Source of the DNA: an uncultured Kiritimatiellota bacterium
GTDB lineage: Bacteria; Verrucomicrobiota; Kiritimatiellia; RFP12; DVOR01
Length of the DNA stretch: 45,924 nt
NCBI GenBank assembly: GCA_944391065.1
Contig: CALXSH010000010.1
Coordinates: 1-45,924, forward strand
Direction of reading: 5' to 3'
Part shown: positions 42,748 to 45,924 of the stretch, piece by piece
Numbering within the stretch: the first letter of the stretch is position 1
How the letters are laid out: each line of letters begins with the position of its first letter
Translations under genes and position numbers: made by a program
Notes under the pieces: generated by a model
Database searches by the model: none
The model's input: only the letters and a program-made list of their open reading frames with translations
Told to the model about the DNA's origin: nothing

Positions 42748-44123
42748 TTCCGATCACGATTTCCGGCACCAAATGGTGTCCGGCCCGTGGCGAACAGTGG
42801 GTGATTGCCGGACCCATCGGGTCCGGCAAGACCCATGTCGCCGTTCTCTTGGCCCGCAGCAACGCTGCCGAGGCCGCCATCGTCACCTTCGGCCAGCAGG
42901 CCTCCACCGCCAATACCGACTGGCAGGGCGCCCGTTACCACTCCTTTGTCGAATACGACTACAAGACTGTCGCCCAGACCCTCACCTATGAGGCCGTCAA
43001 CCGCATCAACCCCTTCGAGGTCCGTCCTCCGGAGACCGAGAAACGCGCCGCCTTTGACCGCATGCTTCCCGAGGTCATCGAAACCCTCCGCCTGAAGTCC
43101 CTGCTCAACCACTGGACCGTCCAGCTCTCCAATGGCGAACAGCGACGCCTCCTCTTGGCCATGGCCCTCCTGCGCAATACCCCGGTCCTCATCCTCGACG
43201 ATCCCTTCGCCGGCCTCGATCCCGAGATGGCCGACATCCTGCGCGCCCTGATGGACCGCCTCATCTGCGACGGCCGCACCCTCATCGTCACGGTCCGCCA
43301 CGAGGACGAAATCCCCCCGTGCATGACCCACCGCCTCCTCTTGGCCGCCGACCGCACCGTCGCCTCCGCCGGGCCCTTCACCCCGCCGCAGCGCGAACCC
43401 AAGCCGCTCATCGACCCAAGCCACCGCAATCCGCCCCCGGCCGAGACCCCCGTCGTCCTCGCTCTGCGCAACATCGACTATACCCTCGGCGGCAAAGCGC
43501 TCATGGAGAACTTCAGCTGGACCGTCCACCGCGGCGAACGCTGGCTCATCGTTGGCCCCAACGGTTCTGGCAAATCCACCCTGCTCTCCCTCATCTCCGG
43601 CGACAACCCGATGGCCTACGCCTTCGACATCGTCCGCTTCGGCAAACGCCTCGGCCGCGGCACGCCCCTCTGGTCCATCCGTAGCCGTATCGCCGCCGTC
43701 ACCCCCGAACAGCAGGCCTGCCTCACCCCCACCCTCACCGTCCTCTGCGTCGTCCTCTCCGGACGCTTCGACAGCGAAGGCCGCCAAATTGCCCCCACGG
43801 AGACCGACACCAAGGCCGCCATACGCCTCCTCAAAACCCTCGGCCTCGACCGCCGCGCGGCAGACCCCATCGCCGAACTCTCCGCCGGCCATTGCCGTCT
43901 CGTTCTCGTCGCCCGAGCCATGATGGCCAAACCCGAGCTCCTCCTCCTCGACGAGCTCTGCATGAACCTCGAACCCGAAGAAGCCGCCAAGGCCCTCTCC
44001 CTCCTCGACGGCCTCCTCGCCCGCCGCAAGTCGATGACCACCCTCTGCGTTGCCCACCGCCCCGACCACATCCCGCCGGGCTTCGACCGCATTCTCTCTC
44101 TCCCCGTGAGGGGTGCCTGGTAA
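42744..44123 (+). CDS. Double ABC ATPase, ModF/PhrA-like
   Basis: A 459-aa protein with two ABC ATPase units in one chain and no membrane segment. First unit: Walker A GPIGSGKT at 23-30, signature QLSNGEQRR, Walker B ILDDPFAGLD. Second unit: Walker A GPNGSGKS at 271-278, Walker B LLLLDELCMNLE, and a divergent signature ELSAGHCRLVL where LSGGQ is expected. The order and length resemble ModF/PhrA rather than ABC-F proteins, whose linker is missing. No molybdate transporter gene is adjacent. It overlaps marC by 4 bp. Confidence 0.85.
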   Translation: MIPITISGTKWCPARGEQWVIAGPIGSGKTHVAVLLARSNAAEAAIVTFGQQASTANTDWQGARYHSFVEYDYKTVAQTLTYEAVNRINPFEVRPPETEKRAAFDRMLPEVIETLRLKSLLNHWTVQLSNGEQRRLLLAMALLRNTPVLILDDPFAGLDPEMADILRALMDRLICDGRTLIVTVRHEDEIPPCMTHRLLLAADRTVASAGPFTPPQREPKPLIDPSHRNPPPAETPVVLALRNIDYTLGGKALMENFSWTVHRGERWLIVGPNGSGKSTLLSLISGDNPMAYAFDIVRFGKRLGRGTPLWSIRSRIAAVTPEQQACLTPTLTVLCVVLSGRFDSEGRQIAPTETDTKAAIRLLKTLGLDRRAADPIAELSAGHCRLVLVARAMMAKPELLLLDELCMNLEPEEAAKALSLLDGLLARRKSMTTLCVAHRPDHIPPGFDRILSLPVRGAW

Positions 44124-44153
44124 GGCGACGCCCGCGGCCGCCCGGAACGGATT

Positions 44154-44162
44154 TGGTAAAAT
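44154..44162 (+). promoter_or_regulatory. Extended -10 placing the start site at the trmB ATG
   Basis: TGG-TAAAAT ends 6 nt before the ATG at 44169, the same spacing as at 2802-2807 on the other strand. No Shine-Dalgarno sequence precedes the ATG, so trmB may be read from a leaderless mRNA, in addition to any read-through from the ATPase gene. Confidence 0.45.
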
Positions 44163-44168
44163 GGCGGC

Positions 44169-44771
44169 ATGAATGAACTCCTTCCTTATGTGACCGAGCT
44201 TAAGGCCGAGGACAACGTCTTCGACCTCGACGCCTTTGTTCCCGCCGGTATGCCCCTCGAGATCGAAATCGGCTGCGGCAACGGCCGCTTCCTCGCCGCC
44301 AACGCCTTTAAGCGCCCCGACACCTTCTTCATCGGTGTGGAGCGCATGATGGACCGCCTCCGCCGCTGCTCCCGCAAGGCCGTACGCGGTGCCTTTCCCA
44401 ATCTCCGCTTCGTCCGCGTCGAGGCCGGACGCTTCGTCCGCGATCTCCTCCCCGACCGCCGCGTCAGTGTCATGCACCTCTTCTTCCCCGATCCTTGGCC
44501 GAAACGCCGCCACCACAAGAACCGCTTCTTCCAGCGCGAGATGACCGACACCCTCACCCGCCTCTTCATTCCCGGCGGCATCATGAACATCTCCACCGAC
44601 CATGAGGAATACTTCAAGGAGATGTATAAGTATCTCTCCGAGGATGATCGCTTCGAAGAAATCCCGCCCATTCCACGCCCCGAGGACGAACAGACCGACT
44701 TCGAACGCCTCTTCCTCTCCAAGAGTGCCCCCATCCACAGCTGCGCCTTCCGCCTGAAAGCCGAAGCATGA
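44169..44771 (+). CDS. trmB: tRNA (guanine-N7-)-methyltransferase
   Basis: SAM-dependent enzyme that makes m7G46 in tRNA. The 200-aa length is typical. SAM motif EIGCGNGRFL at 33-42; the family motif FPDPWPKRRHHKNR at about 106-119; and STDHEEY in the next strand. The C-terminal TDFERLF segment near 175 is the usual TxFE-like motif. Its stop overlaps the ATG of the amidohydrolase gene (ATGA). Confidence 0.95.
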   Translation: MNELLPYVTELKAEDNVFDLDAFVPAGMPLEIEIGCGNGRFLAANAFKRPDTFFIGVERMMDRLRRCSRKAVRGAFPNLRFVRVEAGRFVRDLLPDRRVSVMHLFFPDPWPKRRHHKNRFFQREMTDTLTRLFIPGGIMNISTDHEEYFKEMYKYLSEDDRFEEIPPIPRPEDEQTDFERLFLSKSAPIHSCAFRLKAEA

Positions 44772-45610
44772 AAATCGACCTCCACACCCATACCTTCCCA
44801 GCCCACAAGGCTCCTCAGGTCTTGGCCGCCCTTACCGCTTACGCAAATTCCATCAACTGCCCCCTGCGCCCCTACGGTGACGGCACCCTGGCCGACCTCC
44901 TCCGGCGCGAAACCGCAGCCGGCATCGACCGCTTCGCCATCTGCCCCATCGCCACACGCCCTAAGCAGCACGCCTATATGCTGAAATTCCTCGGCGCCCT
45001 CCGTTCCGGAGCCTGCGGCGAAGAGGCTAGGACACGTGTCATTCCCGCCGCCTCCGTCCATCCCGACGTCCCGGATCCCGACGTCAAGCTGGCCGAACTT
45101 AAAGCCCTCGGCCTGAAACTCATCAAGCTCCACCCCTATTTCCAGAAAACCGCCCTCAATGACCCAAAGATGATTCGCCTCCTCCGCGCCTGCGCCGAGG
45201 CCGACATCCCCGTCCTCTGCCACACCGGCGGAGACGTCACCGCCGGCGGTCCCCCCATGGCCACCCCCGCCATGATCCTCGAAGTCACCGAAGCCCTCCC
45301 CGCGCTCCGCCTCGTCTGCGCCCACTGCGCCGCTTGGGATTCCCCCGAATCAATCGACCTCCTTCTCGGCAAATCCATCCGTGTCGACCTCTCCTGCCAG
45401 ACCTTCGGCGATATGGACACCCGCGTCCGCCGCTTCGCCGAAGAGCACCCCCAGGACTGCCTCTTCTTCGGCAGCGACTGGCCCTGGGCCGACCCCGGCG
45501 AACACGCCGCCCGCATCGCCTCCTGGGACATCTCTCCCGAGCGCCTCGCCGCCATTATGGGAAGCAATGCTCAGGCCCTGTTGCGCCTGACTGAGCAGCT
45601 GACGCGCTGA
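44768..45610 (+). CDS. Amidohydrolase-2-type TIM-barrel hydrolase
   Basis: A 280-aa metal-dependent hydrolase or decarboxylase of the COG2159 type. Motifs: IDLHTHTFP at residues 3-11 (HxH), LIKLHPYF, VLCHTGGD, VCAHCAAWD and a late FGSDWPWADP with the final metal Asp. The product of the reaction cannot be named. It overlaps trmB by 4 bp. The next feature on its right is the rRNA operon on the other strand. Confidence 0.85.
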   Translation: MKIDLHTHTFPAHKAPQVLAALTAYANSINCPLRPYGDGTLADLLRRETAAGIDRFAICPIATRPKQHAYMLKFLGALRSGACGEEARTRVIPAASVHPDVPDPDVKLAELKALGLKLIKLHPYFQKTALNDPKMIRLLRACAEADIPVLCHTGGDVTAGGPPMATPAMILEVTEALPALRLVCAHCAAWDSPESIDLLLGKSIRVDLSCQTFGDMDTRVRRFAEEHPQDCLFFGSDWPWADPGEHAARIASWDISPERLAAIMGSNAQALLRLTEQLTR

Positions 45611-45845
45611 CATGTGCCGGTGATTCGCTGCGGCAAGTGCCGCCCCACCACGCCAAGCGTATCCCGCGCCGCGGAGCCCGGCACCCAGGCCTCTGCTGCG
45701 GCAGGCGCCGCTCAGCACCGTATCCCGAGAGTCCGGGGCTCCGCAGCGTCTCCCGCATTGCCGGTCGCGGTGCCCGGGGCCGTACGGTCTCTGCGGGGCA
45801 CCCTTGGGCGCCCGCCTTTGCCGCGCCGAGGCGCGCCAAAGGCAC
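45611..45845. other. GC-rich self-complementary spacer without gene
   Basis: I see no credible gene. CGTATCCCG occurs twice (45658-45666 and 45719-45727). GCGGAGCCCGG (45671-45681) is nearly complementary to CCGGGGCTCCGC (45733-45744), and CCTTTGCCGCGCC (45815-45827) pairs with GGCGCGCCAAAGG (45830-45842) with one mismatch. The spacer could fold extensively. It lies between a plus-strand gene end and the terminator of a minus-strand rRNA operon. Confidence 0.4.
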
Positions 45846-45876
45846 AAAAAAAGAGCCTGACCTTGCGGTCAGGCTC
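45846..45876 (-). terminator. Intrinsic terminator of the rRNA operon
   Basis: On the minus strand GAGCCTGACC, loop GCAA, GGTCAGGCTC and then seven T. The stem is a perfect 10 bp. It begins 4 nt after the 3' end of the 5S rRNA. Confidence 0.93.
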
Positions 45877-45880
45877 GAAA

Positions 45881-45924
45881 GCTCCGGCAGCGTGCTACTC
45901 TCCCACGGGCAACTCCCGCAGTAC
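45881..45924 (-). rRNA. rrf: 5S rRNA, 3' end only (runs off the window)
   Basis: The reverse complement reads GTACTGCGGG, then GTGGGAGAGTAGCACGCTGC, then CGGAGC, which is the loop E/helix IV-V and 3' strand of bacterial 5S rRNA. Only the last 44 nt are inside the window; the rest and probably 23S and 16S lie to the right. The terminator follows directly. Confidence 0.9.

Noticed and set aside
1..45924. tRNA genes, insertion sequences or prophage
   Set aside because: No cloverleaf, transposase, integrase or phage structural gene was recognised by eye in either strand. A tRNA-search program would be decisive.

Overview
The window is a GC-rich bacterial chromosome segment: dense coding, many 1-20 bp gene overlaps, and no insertion sequence, prophage or CRISPR array that I can see. 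The envelope genes (outer-membrane-type lipoproteins, an LpoB/YcfL pair, a CsgG/FlgT-like protein, MarC, SecA) imply a Gram-negative cell. HydG (35087-36508) implies an anaerobe that makes [FeFe]-hydrogenase. GC content, PEGA and FHA proteins, two LA_2272-type surface-repeat proteins and an oversized MalG-type permease suggest the PVC group, perhaps Kiritimatiellota. That placement is inference; the partial 5S rRNA at the right edge is too short to test it.

Layout. 1-1276: an array of four identical palindromes and an HU-family gene. 1347-2795 (-): polytopic membrane protein, divergent from glnS and an LA_2272-type protein (2920-5211). 5301-14341 (+): one probable operon with argC, parB, a glutaminyl-cyclase-like lipoprotein, a membrane protein, a GT-C-like protein, a DUF2156-GNAT fusion, a sugar-phosphate transferase, a retropepsin-like protease and a CPBP/CAAX protease. 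14372-16249 (-): MalG-type permease with a very large extracytoplasmic insert. 16382-19793 (+): pRiA4b ORF-3-like protein, then Bax-inhibitor-1 protein, a secreted protein and hisD. 20095-24352 (+): Gfo/Idh/MocA oxidoreductase, metG, panC. A two-way terminator separates these from secA and a VWA protein (29501-24429, -). 34787-29651 (-): a six-gene envelope operon ending in ycfL and lpoB. 35087-37603 (+): hydG, a zinc-ribbon protein and rnpB. 41966-37661 (-): FHA protein, five-PEGA protein, TatD hydrolase, SDR reductase. 42067-45610 (+): MarC, double ABC ATPase, trmB, amidohydrolase. The right edge holds the terminator and 3' end of a minus-strand rRNA operon.

The strongest candidates for something undescribed are: (1) the LpoB-YcfL-COG3014-CsgG/FlgT-PEGA-LA_2272 envelope operon; (2) the array of four 12-bp palindromes at exactly 23-bp spacing ahead of the HU-like gene; (3) the permease with internally repeated W/F-rich extracytoplasmic units. 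Promoters are unusually uniform: eleven candidates carry an extended -10 (TGn-TATAMT-like) with little sign of a -35, and two -10 elements sit exactly 6 nt before an ATG with no Shine-Dalgarno sequence, as expected of leaderless mRNAs.
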